Shown: piece after piece, positions 7,859-17,800 of the stretch
Numbering within the stretch: position 1 is the stretch's first letter
How the letters are laid out: each line of letters begins with the position of its first letter
Assembly: GCA_002746975.1 (NCBI GenBank)
Contig: NVXE01000008.1
Location: 95,667 to 159,666 of the forward strand
DNA length: 64,000 nucleotides
Direction of reading: 5' to 3'
DNA from: Bacteroidota bacterium
GTDB lineage: Bacteria > Bacteroidota > Bacteroidia > Flavobacteriales_D > Sanyastnellaceae
The notes under the pieces: generated by a model
Told to the model about the DNA's origin: nothing
The model's input: the letters and a program-made list of their open reading frames with translations, nothing else
Databases searched by the model: none
Program-made: the position numbers and the translations under genes

Positions 7859-9207
7859 ATAAGAAAAATAGACCTATTCTAACACCTCCTATTCAAAGGG
7901 TAACGATACCATATTTCTTAACCCGTTTCCTAGTAAAAAATGGGGTCTCACGGTTTCATCGAATAACGACCATAGAGAATTTTGATAAATTACCAAATAA
8001 ACGAGATCCTATAATTTTCGTTTCTAATCATCAAAATGGAATGATGGATCCGATGATTATTTCTGGTTTGATTAAACATCAATTACACTGGCTTACTAGA
8101 TCTGATGTCTTTTGGAAACCCTTAATTAGGAAGTTGCTTTATTCCTACAATCAAATGCCGATTTATAGACATAGGGATAAGTTTACTGACATAAGAGAAC
8201 GGAATAGTATTATCTGGAATTGTTGTGTCGAAAGACTAGAGATAGGTGCTGCTTTATCTCTTTTCCCTGAAGGTAATCACAATCCTAAAAAGACTATAAG
8301 AGATGTTAAGAGAGGGCTGGGGGACTTACTCGGGATTGCGATTAATAAACATCCCAATCTGAAAAGGGTCAAGATAATTCCATTAGGGCTAGACTATGAA
8401 GACTACCCTGGATATAAAAGACGCTTAAGTTTACGAATGGGAGATGCTATTGAGTGGAATGACATAATTAATAAAGAAACTGGGGTAATCGATTTCAACA
8501 TTTTAAGCAATAGGGTACAGAGCGCTTTAAGGAAACTTACAACAGATATCAGACCTAAAGCATATTATGATGAACTTCTACCCTTCGTTAGAGCAATGCG
8601 CACTACTGAGGCAAAAAATGATGCTTGGCTGAGTAAATCTGCTGAACTTGATAGAATTGCTAAAAAAGGAGAGAGTTCAGAATGGCTAGAAGACGTTTCG
8701 GCAGCCTGTAAAAAACTCAAGGAATCTGGGTTTACGGAGGAAATGAGGCCAGAAGCGTGGGGAACTGAAGAGTGTGAAAAAAGACAAAAGAAAATTTGGA
8801 CTAAAGTATTATTACCGTTAGCATATCTAGGGAATTTACCCACTGCACTTCAACAGTATTTACTGAATAGAAGAGGTGATAGGTTAAAAGCAATGGAGTT
8901 TAGAAGTACGTTGAAGGTGGGGGCGGGGATATTTATTTATCCAATTTCTTGGACAATATTAGCTTCTATTGCAGGATGGATGGCTTATTTAAATGGGGTT
9001 AGTTTTTTCGGGGTGAGTCCGTTTTTTGAAGTATTTATCGCATTTTGGTCTTGGGCTACATTTGGAAATAAATTTTATGGATGGTTTCAAGAGCATATTC
9101 ACGATCATAGAGACGCAATTGAGGGAGAACAGTTTTGGTGTAGCGAAAAAAAATCACCTTTAAGAAACGCTTGGATAGAGTACATTGCAGTAATGAAAAA
9201 ACAGTAG
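7855..9207 (+). CDS. PlsC-like lysophospholipid/glycerol-phosphate acyltransferase
   Basis: Predicted membrane-associated acyltransferase for phospholipid synthesis. The acyltransferase block has NHQNGMMDP (His59-Asp65) and the FPEG motif at about 137-140 (LFPEGNHNP). The His and Asp are separated by five residues instead of the classical four, a variant I know from Bacteroidota homologues. The domain fills about residues 30-230; a helical region and two C-terminal membrane helices (about 355-380 and 385-410) follow. The length of 450 is nearly twice a minimal PlsC. The exact acceptor (glycerol-3-phosphate, lysophosphatidate or an ornithine-type lipid) cannot be settled. Confidence 0.85.
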   Translation: MNKKNRPILTPPIQRVTIPYFLTRFLVKNGVSRFHRITTIENFDKLPNKRDPIIFVSNHQNGMMDPMIISGLIKHQLHWLTRSDVFWKPLIRKLLYSYNQMPIYRHRDKFTDIRERNSIIWNCCVERLEIGAALSLFPEGNHNPKKTIRDVKRGLGDLLGIAINKHPNLKRVKIIPLGLDYEDYPGYKRRLSLRMGDAIEWNDIINKETGVIDFNILSNRVQSALRKLTTDIRPKAYYDELLPFVRAMRTTEAKNDAWLSKSAELDRIAKKGESSEWLEDVSAACKKLKESGFTEEMRPEAWGTEECEKRQKKIWTKVLLPLAYLGNLPTALQQYLLNRRGDRLKAMEFRSTLKVGAGIFIYPISWTILASIAGWMAYLNGVSFFGVSPFFEVFIAFWSWATFGNKFYGWFQEHIHDHRDAIEGEQFWCSEKKSPLRNAWIEYIAVMKKQ

Positions 9208-9211
9208 TCAA

Positions 9212-10276
9212 ATGAGTTATGTAATTCAAGGAATTCAACATGTCGGTATTGCTGTATCAGATATGGATGCTAGTTTAAAACTTTACCGTAAACTTTTCGG
9301 ACTTGATATCCCTTTTTTCGACGCTGTAGCTGCCGCTCCATTAATGGATAGCCATTGTAACGGAGACACCATCGTGAAACGAGCTAGCATGGTGCTGAAC
9401 CACCAAGGAGGTTGTGCCGTTGAGGTTGTCTCACCAACTTCGTTTAAGCCAAGAGGGCCTGTTTTCGATTTGTCTCAAGGAGATTTAGGTATAGGCTCGA
9501 CCATTGTGAAGACACCTGATATTCGTAAGATGCACGATCACGCATTGGGAGTTTTAGGCGATTCGTGTGATAAAGAATTAACTATGGACCCAATAGGTCG
9601 TTTGACCTTTTTCTTGCGTGACTACGACTCTAATTTATTTCAAATTCTAGAGTCCGACGGCTGGTTCACTAATAACGGCCACCCAAGTGGTGGGATTATG
9701 GGTTGTACCATAGGTGTAAGTGACATGAGCAAGGCCTTTTCTCTTTATAAAGATATTTTAGGGTACGACAAGGTGGTTTACGATAAAACTGGCATTTTTG
9801 AGGATTGGGCACACTTATCTGGTGGCTCTGAGAAGTATCACAGGGTTCTTTTAGCCCAAACAAATCCCGGCACAGGTGGCTTCGCTTCAATGATGGGGCC
9901 TACTTCAATAGAGCTCGTGGTTGCATTAGATCGAAAAGGACGTTTCATCTTTGAAGACCGCATCTGGGCAGACCTTGGAATAGTCCATTTGGGCTTCGAT
10001 GTTAGGGGAATGAAAGAACTTGGTGAGAAGCTTGAAAAAGACGGATTTGGATTTAGATGTGATACCGATGACGCACTAAGCATGGGGGATCATACTTCTG
10101 TGCATTGTACTTATATTGACGATCCTGACGAATGTTGGATAGAACTTATTGAAGTTCACAAAATCCCCATTTTAGAAAAGCTAGGGGTTTTCATGGACGT
10201 TCAAAAGCGCGCTCCTTCAAAACCATTACCCAAGTGGATGCTACACGCACTGAGATTTAATAGGATTAAAGATTGA
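9212..10276 (+). CDS. Two-domain VOC (glyoxalase/dioxygenase fold) protein
   Basis: A 354-residue cytoplasmic protein with two vicinal-oxygen-chelate domains. The first starts at about residue 7 (IQHVGIAVSDMDASLKLYRK) and the second near residue 165 (GCTIGVSDMSKAFSLYKDIL), with a further strand-helix unit from about 255. This duplicated layout is shared with ring-cleaving dioxygenases, 4-hydroxyphenylpyruvate dioxygenase-like proteins and double glyoxalases. Metal-binding His and Glu candidates are present but I cannot align them with certainty, so the reaction is unknown. It starts four bases after the acyltransferase stop and its end overlaps a possible TTG start of the response regulator, so it is probably in the same transcript. 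Confidence 0.8.
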   Translation: MSYVIQGIQHVGIAVSDMDASLKLYRKLFGLDIPFFDAVAAAPLMDSHCNGDTIVKRASMVLNHQGGCAVEVVSPTSFKPRGPVFDLSQGDLGIGSTIVKTPDIRKMHDHALGVLGDSCDKELTMDPIGRLTFFLRDYDSNLFQILESDGWFTNNGHPSGGIMGCTIGVSDMSKAFSLYKDILGYDKVVYDKTGIFEDWAHLSGGSEKYHRVLLAQTNPGTGGFASMMGPTSIELVVALDRKGRFIFEDRIWADLGIVHLGFDVRGMKELGEKLEKDGFGFRCDTDDALSMGDHTSVHCTYIDDPDECWIELIEVHKIPILEKLGVFMDVQKRAPSKPLPKWMLHALRFNRIKD

Positions 10277-10281
10277 AAGAC

Positions 10282-10962
10282 ATGAATAAAATATTACTCG
10301 TAGATGACGAAAGTGATATCCTAGAATTTCTATCTTATAATTTGGAACAAGCTGGGTACAAAGTAAAGGTTGCAAATAATGGAGAAGAAGGAGTAAAGGT
10401 CGCAAAATCTTTCATCCCAGACTTGATACTACTCGATATGATGATGCCTGAGATGGACGGTGTCGAAACGTGTGAAATGATTCGAGAAATTGATGACTTA
10501 AAAAATGTTGTAATAGCATTCCTTACTGCAAGAGGAGAAGATTATAGTCAAATTGCTGGCTTTGATGCCGGAGCAGACGATTATATTTTGAAACCCATAA
10601 AGCCAAAAGTACTCATGAGTAGGGTTAAAGCACTATTAAAGCGGTCAGTTAGTCCTACAGTTGTACCTACTAAATCCGATCAAATAATCATTGGAGATTT
10701 AGAAATAAATCTTAAGCGATATGAGGTGGTTGTTAATGGGGAGTCTATAAATCTTCCGAAAAAAGAATTCAAACTTCTGGTTCTATTATGTGAAAAACCT
10801 GGGGAGGTAAGAACTCGGGAGGAAATTATGGACAAGGTTTGGGGTACGGAAGTCATAGTAGGAGATAGGACGATAGATGTACATATAAGAAAACTAAGAG
10901 AAAAACTTGGAGAAGGTTTTATAGATACTATTAAAGGGGTGGGTTATAAAATAATTGGTTGA
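10282..10962 (+). CDS. OmpR/PhoB-family response regulator
   Basis: A 226-residue DNA-binding response regulator. The receiver domain has the acidic pair LLVDDE, the phospho-acceptor Asp52 (LILLDMMMPEMDG) and the conserved Lys104 (YILKPIKP). The winged-helix domain ends with the typical DRTIDVHIRKLREKLG and GVGYKI segments. ATG 10282 is preferred over a TTG at 10273 that overlaps the preceding stop. It is followed by its kinase gene, a PiT-like phosphate carrier and an arsenite pump, which suggests a PhoB-like role in phosphate response; the 11-bp TTAACA repeat at 12012-12044 is a plausible target. The phosphate link is inference from context. Confidence 0.93.
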   Translation: MNKILLVDDESDILEFLSYNLEQAGYKVKVANNGEEGVKVAKSFIPDLILLDMMMPEMDGVETCEMIREIDDLKNVVIAFLTARGEDYSQIAGFDAGADDYILKPIKPKVLMSRVKALLKRSVSPTVVPTKSDQIIIGDLEINLKRYEVVVNGESINLPKKEFKLLVLLCEKPGEVRTREEIMDKVWGTEVIVGDRTIDVHIRKLREKLGEGFIDTIKGVGYKIIG

Positions 10963-10967
10963 GCCTG

Positions 10968-12008
10968 ATGAATGAGAGTACTCCCAAAGATGTAGCTAGA
11001 CAATCTGCAATTTTTATTGGAGTAATTTCTTGGTTAGCCATTATTACGATATTATTCTTCGTTGAATCATTAGAATTTTGGGCATTATCAATAGTTATTG
11101 GAGTCATTATTGAGGAGCTTAGTTATCTAGTGATATACAAGGCTGTAGAAAAATATCTTAACCACAAAATTAATGTCCTATATAAGACGATTAGTAAGAT
11201 TAAAGGTGGTTCTGAAGCTTCATTTAACATGGACGACAATGTGGTAGAGCTTGCTAATCAGGATGTCATGGAGTGGGCTGAAGGCCAAATCGAAGAGATT
11301 ACTCTCCTTAGAGAAACCGATTCGTTTAGGAAGGACTTCATCGGAAATCTCGCACACGAGCTAAAAACTCCACTATTTAATATTCAAGGATTTATTTTAA
11401 CTCTACTGGAAGGAACTTTAGACGACCCCGAAATAAACCGGAAATTCCTATCAAAAGCAGAGAAAAACATCGATAGAATGACGAGTTTACTTGAAGATTT
11501 AGATAGCATATCAAAAATCGAGGCCGGAGTTATGACTATTAACCTTGAGAGAGTTAACATCGTAGAGCTTAGTACAGAACTTGCCGATAACTTAGATAGG
11601 AAATCTAAAGACTCAAACGTTCAAATCAAGGTTAAAAATTCATCTGATTTCTACGTCATGTGTGACGTAAATAAGATACAACAAGTCCTCTCTAACCTTC
11701 TGGTTAATTCTTTAAATTACGGTAAAGATGGGGGTAAAACTAGGGTTAGATTCTATGATATGGGAGATGACATTCTAATTGAGGTCTCAGACAATGGAAT
11801 AGGAATTAAAGAAAGTGATCTTATTAGAATTTTTGAAAGATTCTATAGAGTAGATAAAAGTCGATCTAGAAATGCAGGTGGCTCAGGATTAGGTCTTGCT
11901 ATTGTAAAACATATTATTGAAGCACACGGAGGTAATATTCACGTACGCTCAACTCTTGGTACAGGTACTACATTTAGTTTTACTTTACCTAAATCTGACA
12001 TTGCATAA
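10968..12008 (+). CDS. Membrane sensor histidine kinase, PhoR-like
   Basis: Partner kinase of the preceding regulator. Two hydrophobic helices lie in the first 60 residues with almost no periplasmic loop between them, so there is no obvious extracellular sensor domain. The HisKA domain holds phospho-acceptor His130 (FIGNLAHELKTPLF). The catalytic domain has the N box (QVLSNLLVNSLNYG), G1 (VSDNGIGI), F box and G2 (GGSGLGLAIVKHI). PhoR kinases share such small input regions and often sense through the transporter complex. ATG 10968 is chosen; a TTG at 10959 overlaps the regulator stop and is also possible. Cytoplasmic signalling at the inner membrane is expected. Confidence 0.92.
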   Translation: MNESTPKDVARQSAIFIGVISWLAIITILFFVESLEFWALSIVIGVIIEELSYLVIYKAVEKYLNHKINVLYKTISKIKGGSEASFNMDDNVVELANQDVMEWAEGQIEEITLLRETDSFRKDFIGNLAHELKTPLFNIQGFILTLLEGTLDDPEINRKFLSKAEKNIDRMTSLLEDLDSISKIEAGVMTINLERVNIVELSTELADNLDRKSKDSNVQIKVKNSSDFYVMCDVNKIQQVLSNLLVNSLNYGKDGGKTRVRFYDMGDDILIEVSDNGIGIKESDLIRIFERFYRVDKSRSRNAGGSGLGLAIVKHIIEAHGGNIHVRSTLGTGTTFSFTLPKSDIA

Positions 12009-12011
12009 AAC

Positions 12012-12044
12012 TTAACATTGACTTAACATTGGTTTAGTTAAGCA
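12012..12044 (+). promoter_or_regulatory. Candidate PhoB-type operator: 11-bp phased TTAACA repeats
   Basis: TTAACA occurs at 12012-12017 and again at 12023-12028, exactly 11 bp apart and within the longer repeat CTTAACATTG. A degenerate third copy (TTAGTT) starts at 12034, again 11 bp on. OmpR/PhoB regulators bind tandem sites at this spacing, and TTAACA-type repeats are known for PhoP of Bacillus. The array sits between the kinase gene and the PiT-like gene, about 60-90 bases before the ATG at 12100. Confidence 0.6.
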
Positions 12045-12099
12045 TTCGAATTTATACCTGACCTTGCGAAACGAAATTAATGATCTTTAAAATTTAGTC

Positions 12100-13095
12100 A
12101 TGGTTGCTTTATTTACGACAGTAGGATTTATTCTTGCTGGTTATTCAGTTATTGCAAACGATAGTGTTCAAACTCTTGGGACTTGGATTGCCTCAAATCG
12201 TGAGAAATTTAAATGGTACCAACTTTGGGCAGCAGCCTCTATAGTCCTAGTGGCTACACTTGTTTACGGATGGTATACTGGAGATGGCGATATTTCATTT
12301 GGACGTCTTACAAAGATTCCATATAAAGAACCACAGTGGTATCATGCTTTGGCTCCTTTAGCTCTTGTAGCTTTAACTAGAAAAGGAATTCCGGTTTCTA
12401 CTTCATTCTTAGTTTTATCAGCTTTTGCATCAACATTTGTTCTTGAAAAGATGCTCATGAAGAGTATTATGGGGTACGGACTTGCTGCTGTAGCTGCATA
12501 TGTACTTTGGATAGTTATTTCTAGAATAATTAATGAGAAAGAGGATATCAGTGAAAAATACAAGCCGTTCTGGAGGACTTTTCAATGGTTTAGCACTGGG
12601 TTTTTATGGTTTACTTGGCTTTCTCATGACATAGCGAATATTGCCGTATTCCTTCCTCGTCAGATTGACCTTTGGCAATTAGTCTTTATCATACTATTTT
12701 TTGTGGTAGGGCTAGCATATATTTTCTATAAGCAAGGGGGTGCGATTCAGCAAATAGTTCTTGACAAGCAGAGTACCAAATACGTTAGGTCAGCAACTTT
12801 AATTGATTTAGTTTATGCCTTCCTCCTACTCTACTTTAAGCAAATGAACAACATCCCTATGTCAACGACTTGGGTATTTGTAGGCCTACTTTGTGGACGT
12901 GAATTAGCTCTTAATACTGGTCTGACAAAAAAGGGTAACTTGAAGTCTATATTCCCTATCGTAGCGAAAGATTTTCTAAAATTAATCGTTGGATTAATGG
13001 TCAGTGTTGCTATCGTTCTTGCCATTCACTATGGCACTGATGAAGCCCAAAGTGCTAAAGATAATGCTGCTACTCAAACCGAGATTAGCGAATAG
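12100..13095 (+). CDS. PiT-family-like inorganic phosphate transporter
   Basis: A 331-residue inner-membrane protein with about nine to ten helices. Two repeats carry the signature parts of PiT/Pho-4 carriers: an Asn-Asp helix start in each half (IANDSVQTLGT near residue 20 and SHDIANIAVFLPR near residue 178) and a matching Pro-Val-Ser-Thr hairpin (GIPVSTSFLVLSAF and NIPMSTTWVFVGLL). PiT proteins move metal-phosphate complexes with protons or sodium. The usual GANDxxN is partly altered, so substrate is inferred from the repeats plus the PhoBR-like neighbours. The PhoB-type repeat lies just upstream. Its stop is directly followed by the GTG of the arsenite pump. Confidence 0.75.
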   Translation: MVALFTTVGFILAGYSVIANDSVQTLGTWIASNREKFKWYQLWAAASIVLVATLVYGWYTGDGDISFGRLTKIPYKEPQWYHALAPLALVALTRKGIPVSTSFLVLSAFASTFVLEKMLMKSIMGYGLAAVAAYVLWIVISRIINEKEDISEKYKPFWRTFQWFSTGFLWFTWLSHDIANIAVFLPRQIDLWQLVFIILFFVVGLAYIFYKQGGAIQQIVLDKQSTKYVRSATLIDLVYAFLLLYFKQMNNIPMSTTWVFVGLLCGRELALNTGLTKKGNLKSIFPIVAKDFLKLIVGLMVSVAIVLAIHYGTDEAQSAKDNAATQTEISE

Positions 13096-13096
13096 A

Positions 13097-14122
13097 GTGG
13101 GTAGATTAGGATTTCTTGATAGGTATTTAACTGTTTGGATTTTTCTTGCAATGGCTGTGGGAATTGCTCTCGGGGCTTGGGTTCCTAGTCTTCCTGAAAA
13201 TATCGAGAGCATCGCATACCGAGGGGTGAACATTCCCATCGCAATAGGATTGATATTAATGATGTATCCACCCTTAGCAAAGGTCGATTACAGTACTCTG
13301 CCTCTCATATTTAAGGATGTAAAGCTATTAACGCTATCCATGGTCCTGAATTGGATAATAGGTCCTATTCTTATGTTCACTCTAGCAGTGATTTTTCTAG
13401 GAGACAGGCCAGAACTTATGACGGGCGTTATCTTAATCGGTCTCGCTAGGTGTATTGCAATGGTTCTTGTTTGGAATGACTTAGCTAATGGAGACAGAAC
13501 ATACGGTGCAGCCCTAGTTGCCCTGAATAGTCTTTTTCAAGTTTTCACTTTTAGTTTTTATGCTTGGTTTTTCTTGACAATTCTCCCTACTTGGATTGGA
13601 TTGGAAGGTGTTGCCATAGATGTGCCGTTTAAATTAGTGGCTCTTAATGTTAGCTTGTACCTAGGCATTCCTTTCGTTCTGGGATTAGGAGGTCGGTTTT
13701 TATTGATTCGGACTTACAGCGATAAGTGGTATAAGGAGTCGTTCCTACCTCGTATAGGTTCCCTCACTCTAATTTCACTTCTCTTTACAATTGTGGTAAT
13801 GTTCTCTCTTCAGGGTGATCGTATTTTAGACCAAACCTCCGATGTACTCCTCGTATCTATACCTCTAGCTCTTTATTTTCTTATAATGTGGCTCGTGAGT
13901 TATTTCACCGGAATTAAACTTGGAGTTGATGAACCTCGAACAAGAGCTGTCGCATTTACTGCAGCCGGAAATAATTTCGAACTTGCTATTGCTGTTGCTA
14001 TTGGAGTTTTCGGACTCCATTCTTCTGAAGCTTTCGTAGGAGTTATCGGTCCGCTTATTGAAGTGCCTGCACTTTTGATTTTGGTCTTACTTTCGAAAAA
14101 ACTTTCGAAAAAAAAGAGCTAA
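13097..14122 (+). CDS. ACR3-family arsenite efflux transporter
   Basis: Inner-membrane pump that exports arsenite (and in some relatives antimonite). It has about ten helices; the ACR3 hallmarks are the N-terminal LGFLDRYLTVWIFLAM, the conserved Cys119 in GLARCIAMVLVWN needed for arsenite transport, and the late AAGNNFELAIAVAIG segment. The frame is open upstream to 13004, overlapping the PiT-like gene, but the GTG at 13097, one base after that gene's stop, gives the standard 341-residue protein. No arsR or arsC is nearby. Its place behind a phosphate carrier and PhoBR-like genes suggests control by phosphate, since arsenate enters through phosphate carriers. Confidence 0.92.
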   Translation: MGRLGFLDRYLTVWIFLAMAVGIALGAWVPSLPENIESIAYRGVNIPIAIGLILMMYPPLAKVDYSTLPLIFKDVKLLTLSMVLNWIIGPILMFTLAVIFLGDRPELMTGVILIGLARCIAMVLVWNDLANGDRTYGAALVALNSLFQVFTFSFYAWFFLTILPTWIGLEGVAIDVPFKLVALNVSLYLGIPFVLGLGGRFLLIRTYSDKWYKESFLPRIGSLTLISLLFTIVVMFSLQGDRILDQTSDVLLVSIPLALYFLIMWLVSYFTGIKLGVDEPRTRAVAFTAAGNNFELAIAVAIGVFGLHSSEAFVGVIGPLIEVPALLILVLLSKKLSKKKS

Positions 14123-14125
14123 ACG

Positions 14126-14794
14126 CTACTTCTGTAACATTCCCGTTCCAGCACCATTTACATAGGGATTCGTTAACTTCTCCTTCCCTATTGTTGTAGA
14201 TGGCCCGTGTCCTGGATAAACAGAGAAGCTGTCTGGAAGAGTAAACATTTGGTCTTCAATACTCCTAGCTAGTATATCCGGATTACCACCTGGAAGATCA
14301 GTCCTACCAATGCTACCCGAAAACAATACATCCCCTCCTATTACGAAAGCTTCGTCATGAGCTACAAAAATTACGTGGCCTGCACTATGTCCAGGAGCGC
14401 ATCTTAATTCGAGTTTATAAAGACCACATTCTATAATTGAACCGTGGTCTCCTAGATCAGGCCCTCTTGCCGGCAGTTCATCCATACCCGTTCCATATAA
14501 CTTAGCCGAAATAGGAGCTTGAGTCCAGGTTATTTCATCTGAAGGGTGTAGCCTCGGAAACACTCCATACTTTTCTGACACCCAAGTAACACCCATAACA
14601 TGGTCTAGGTGGGCATGTGTCAAAAGACATTCTACAATCTTAACATTAAGTGACTTACAGACTCTTTCAAATTCTAATTTTTCTTCTATAGAGCTCATAC
14701 CAGGGTCGAAAACCGTTGCTTCTCCGTCCCCATGATCAAGTAAATATGTTTGTTCACTGAATACATTGAATGTGAAAGCGTGGAGATTTTTCAT
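14126..14794 (-). CDS. MBL-fold metallohydrolase, glyoxalase II-like
   Basis: A 222-residue metallo-beta-lactamase-fold hydrolase. The dinuclear metal site is visible: H60-A-H62-L-D64-H65 (LTHAHLDHVMG), a further His in APGHSAGHV, the Asp in GGDVLF and the last His in YPGHGPST. The overall pattern and length match the small hydroxyacylglutathione-hydrolase-like group of Bacteroidota, which hydrolyse thioesters, but the true substrate is unknown. It is convergent with the ACR3 gene (three bases apart) and divergent from the large protein at 14871. A near-match to the -7 box (TTACTTTG) ends four bases before its ATG. Confidence 0.88.
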   Translation of the reverse strand: MKNLHAFTFNVFSEQTYLLDHGDGEATVFDPGMSSIEEKLEFERVCKSLNVKIVECLLTHAHLDHVMGVTWVSEKYGVFPRLHPSDEITWTQAPISAKLYGTGMDELPARGPDLGDHGSIIECGLYKLELRCAPGHSAGHVIFVAHDEAFVIGGDVLFSGSIGRTDLPGGNPDILARSIEDQMFTLPDSFSVYPGHGPSTTIGKEKLTNPYVNGAGTGMLQK

Positions 14795-14833
14795 TTTGCA
14801 AAGTAAATCCTCAAAGCACTACGAACAATAGCA

Positions 14834-14865
14834 TTGAAAGAAATCAGAAGAATGACGTATTTTCG
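14834..14865 (+). promoter_or_regulatory. Bacteroidota promoter TTG-N21-TATTTTCG
   Basis: TTG at 14834-14836 and TATTTTCG at 14858-14865 are separated by 21 bases, matching the known -33/-7 layout. The box ends five bases before ATG 14871, so the transcript would have almost no leader. Confidence 0.6.
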
Positions 14866-14870
14866 TGTCG

Positions 14871-17800
14871 ATGAAAGCAGTTCGCAAATTCATAATTCTA
14901 TTCCTATCAACAATTACTGTTCTAGTTAGCTCTAACGAAGTAATGGCCCAGTTTTACGATGGATTGCAAGTGGAATATGGAAAGAACCGTGTACAATATA
15001 GAGAATTCTTTTGGCAAAGTCATACCGTAGGTCATTTTGAAATTTACTTCTACCAAGGTGGTCATGAATTAGCGGGTGCTATTGCAGGAATTGTAGATCC
15101 TATTGCAAAAGAGTTAAAACCCTTTTTCGGAAACAGCTTAGATGGACCTATTCAAATTATCGTTTACAATAATATTGCTGAATTTCGTCAGAGTAATATC
15201 GGAGTATTCTCTGAAGATGAGGAGAGTGAGAATATTGGAGGAACAGCAAAAATAATAGGAAATAAAATTTTCTTGTACGGACGGGGTGACAGGGCAGCTC
15301 TTGAACGCGACTTAAGAGGCGGACTAGCAAGAATTGCACTTCATCAAACCATTTACAAGGGCGATTGGCAAGATGCTCTTAAAAATTACAGTATGCTACA
15401 GATTCCCGATTGGTTTAGCGAAGGGTTAATCGAGTATCTAGCAGAAGAGAAATCATCAAGGTCTAAAATCAACATTTTCGATGCTGCAAGGTCAGGCGCT
15501 CTTAATAACATTGACAGAAGTGAAGGTGATGAGGCTGGAAAACTAGGAAATGCCGTCTGGGATTACATTGCAGACGTTTATGGAATTCCCGCCATTGCTA
15601 ACGTGTTGTACATGGTAAGGATTAGCCGTAGTGTTGAGGGGGGATTTAGGTTCGCCACTGGATTAAATTTATCCAGTCTTATGTCTGAGGTGATTTCATA
15701 CCAAACCTCCCAAACCCCAATTAATTATTCCTCTAAGTTGCCTCGTATTGAAACGCGAAAAGAAAAAAAACACTCAAAAAGGGATGGGGGCGATTTGCCC
15801 TTTTTATTAAAGAAACGATACAACTATGTCTCTATAAAACTGTCTCCTGATGGTAAGACATTCGCTTTTATTACTGATGAGAGAGGGCAAATGCGAGTTT
15901 GGACCTGCGAGATAAATGATAAAGAGATGACGAGTGGAGAAAATCAGTTCACTATCACGAAACGAGCTCAACACGGCAATAAGCTAGATCAAATTATTAG
16001 CGACATCCCTCCTCCTATTGCATGGCACCCCGACGGAAAGAAATTCACTTATTCTACAAGTGAAAAAGGCTCTCCCATTCTAGTCACAGTAATACTTGAC
16101 GAGAAGAAGATTATAAAAAAAGACCTCTTTCGAATAGACGAAGTTCTGTCAATGGACTATTCACCTGATGGGAAAAGCATAGTGTTTTCAGGTATGCAGA
16201 ACGGTATTTCCGACTTATACCTTTATCGTGTAATAGGAAATCTACAGGAACCACTTTGGAGAGATAGGTTCGATGACTTAAACCCCCGTTTTACTGAAAA
16301 TGGTCTCTCCATTATTTTTTCGTCTAATCGTAGCGATGAAGTTTTAAGGGGGGATAGAGAAAATATCCCCTTTAACAAGCAGTTAGATATTTATTTATGC
16401 CACCTCGATGAGAAAACTCCTTATTTAGAACAACTGGTAAAAACTCCAAGAATTGACGAACGATTTCCAATACCTCTTCCAAATAGAGAATTCGTGTACC
16501 TTTCAGAATACGAAAATGGAAATCAAGAAACTAGTTGGGGTTGGGCAGATAGTACCATACTAAGTATCGACACTATTATTCGATATAGACACTTTTTCGA
16601 TACTAGAGTTATATCCGAATTAGATATTCCCATAAGTAGTTTGGATTGTGATACTTTAAGTGGAGTATGCTATGGCAACTCTACTGTTATGAGACATTCA
16701 TATAGAGTAGATATAGGGAAAATGCCTCGTACTAAAGACAGGACATCAGGCGTATTTAGTGTTTCAACCCAAAATATAAATCTAAATACCGGGTTTATCC
16801 CCCCTGATTGGACTGAGAAATTCGAATCTACTGATGCCGATATTAGAAATTATAAGTTTGAATTTGAGAGTCGGATTGAAAAAGCTCAGTTTTCAAATAA
16901 AAACAATTCTGAAGATACAGTACTTACATCTAATAACGAATCAGCTGATACTCTAGTTGCCTCTATACGACTTAAGCCAGTACACTACAGGCTGAACTTT
17001 TCTCTTCAGAAATTACAGAGTCAAGTTAACAATACATTCGGCTCTCAATTCTATAGAGCATATGATGGAACTACTTCATTTAATCCTGGTCTAGGGAATG
17101 CAACAGAAATACGAATTAGTGACTTATTTGATGACTATCACATAATTGGAGGGTTTAACATTCCCGCAAATTTGAGTAATACTCTTGTAGGTTTGGCTTA
17201 TTACGACTTGAGTGGCAGAGTGGATAAAATGATTTCATTTCAACGTCAAGGAAAAACTGGAATTGATCCTTTGTCATATAATATACTCGAGACCCAATCA
17301 CATTTCGCTCAGTATCGACTCACTTTTCCTGTTGATGAAGTTAGAAGTCTGAGGGCTTCCATGGGTCTAAGGCTCGATAGAGCTGTCACCCAAGGCACTG
17401 AGATGTTCAGCTTGACTACTCCTAATTCTTGGACAAACCAAATCGGTTTTAAGCTCGCTTGGGTAAAAGATAATTCCCGAAGTCCCGCTCTAAATATCAT
17501 GGAGGGGACAAGAGCAAAAGTTTGGGCAGAGTATTACTTAGATGGATTTGATAAGAGTTTCGGAACAATAGGGTTCGATTTAAGACACTACGTAAAAATA
17601 TATGCAAACGCAATAATTGCTGTTAGAGCAGCTGGAAATTGGTCCATCGGCGAGCTTGCTTTATTAAATTTACTTGGGGGAACTGATAACAGCTTGTCGT
17701 TGGGTAACAACTACGGTACACCTATTGACACCAAACAATCTTATGCTTACCAAGCAAACATAACTCCTATGCGTGGGTTTGCGAACAACGCTAGAAATGG

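Noticed and set aside
13004-13096. Longer N terminus for the ACR3 pump (open from 13004).
   Set aside because: It would overlap the PiT-like gene by 92 bases and add a non-conserved extension; GTG 13097 gives the family start.
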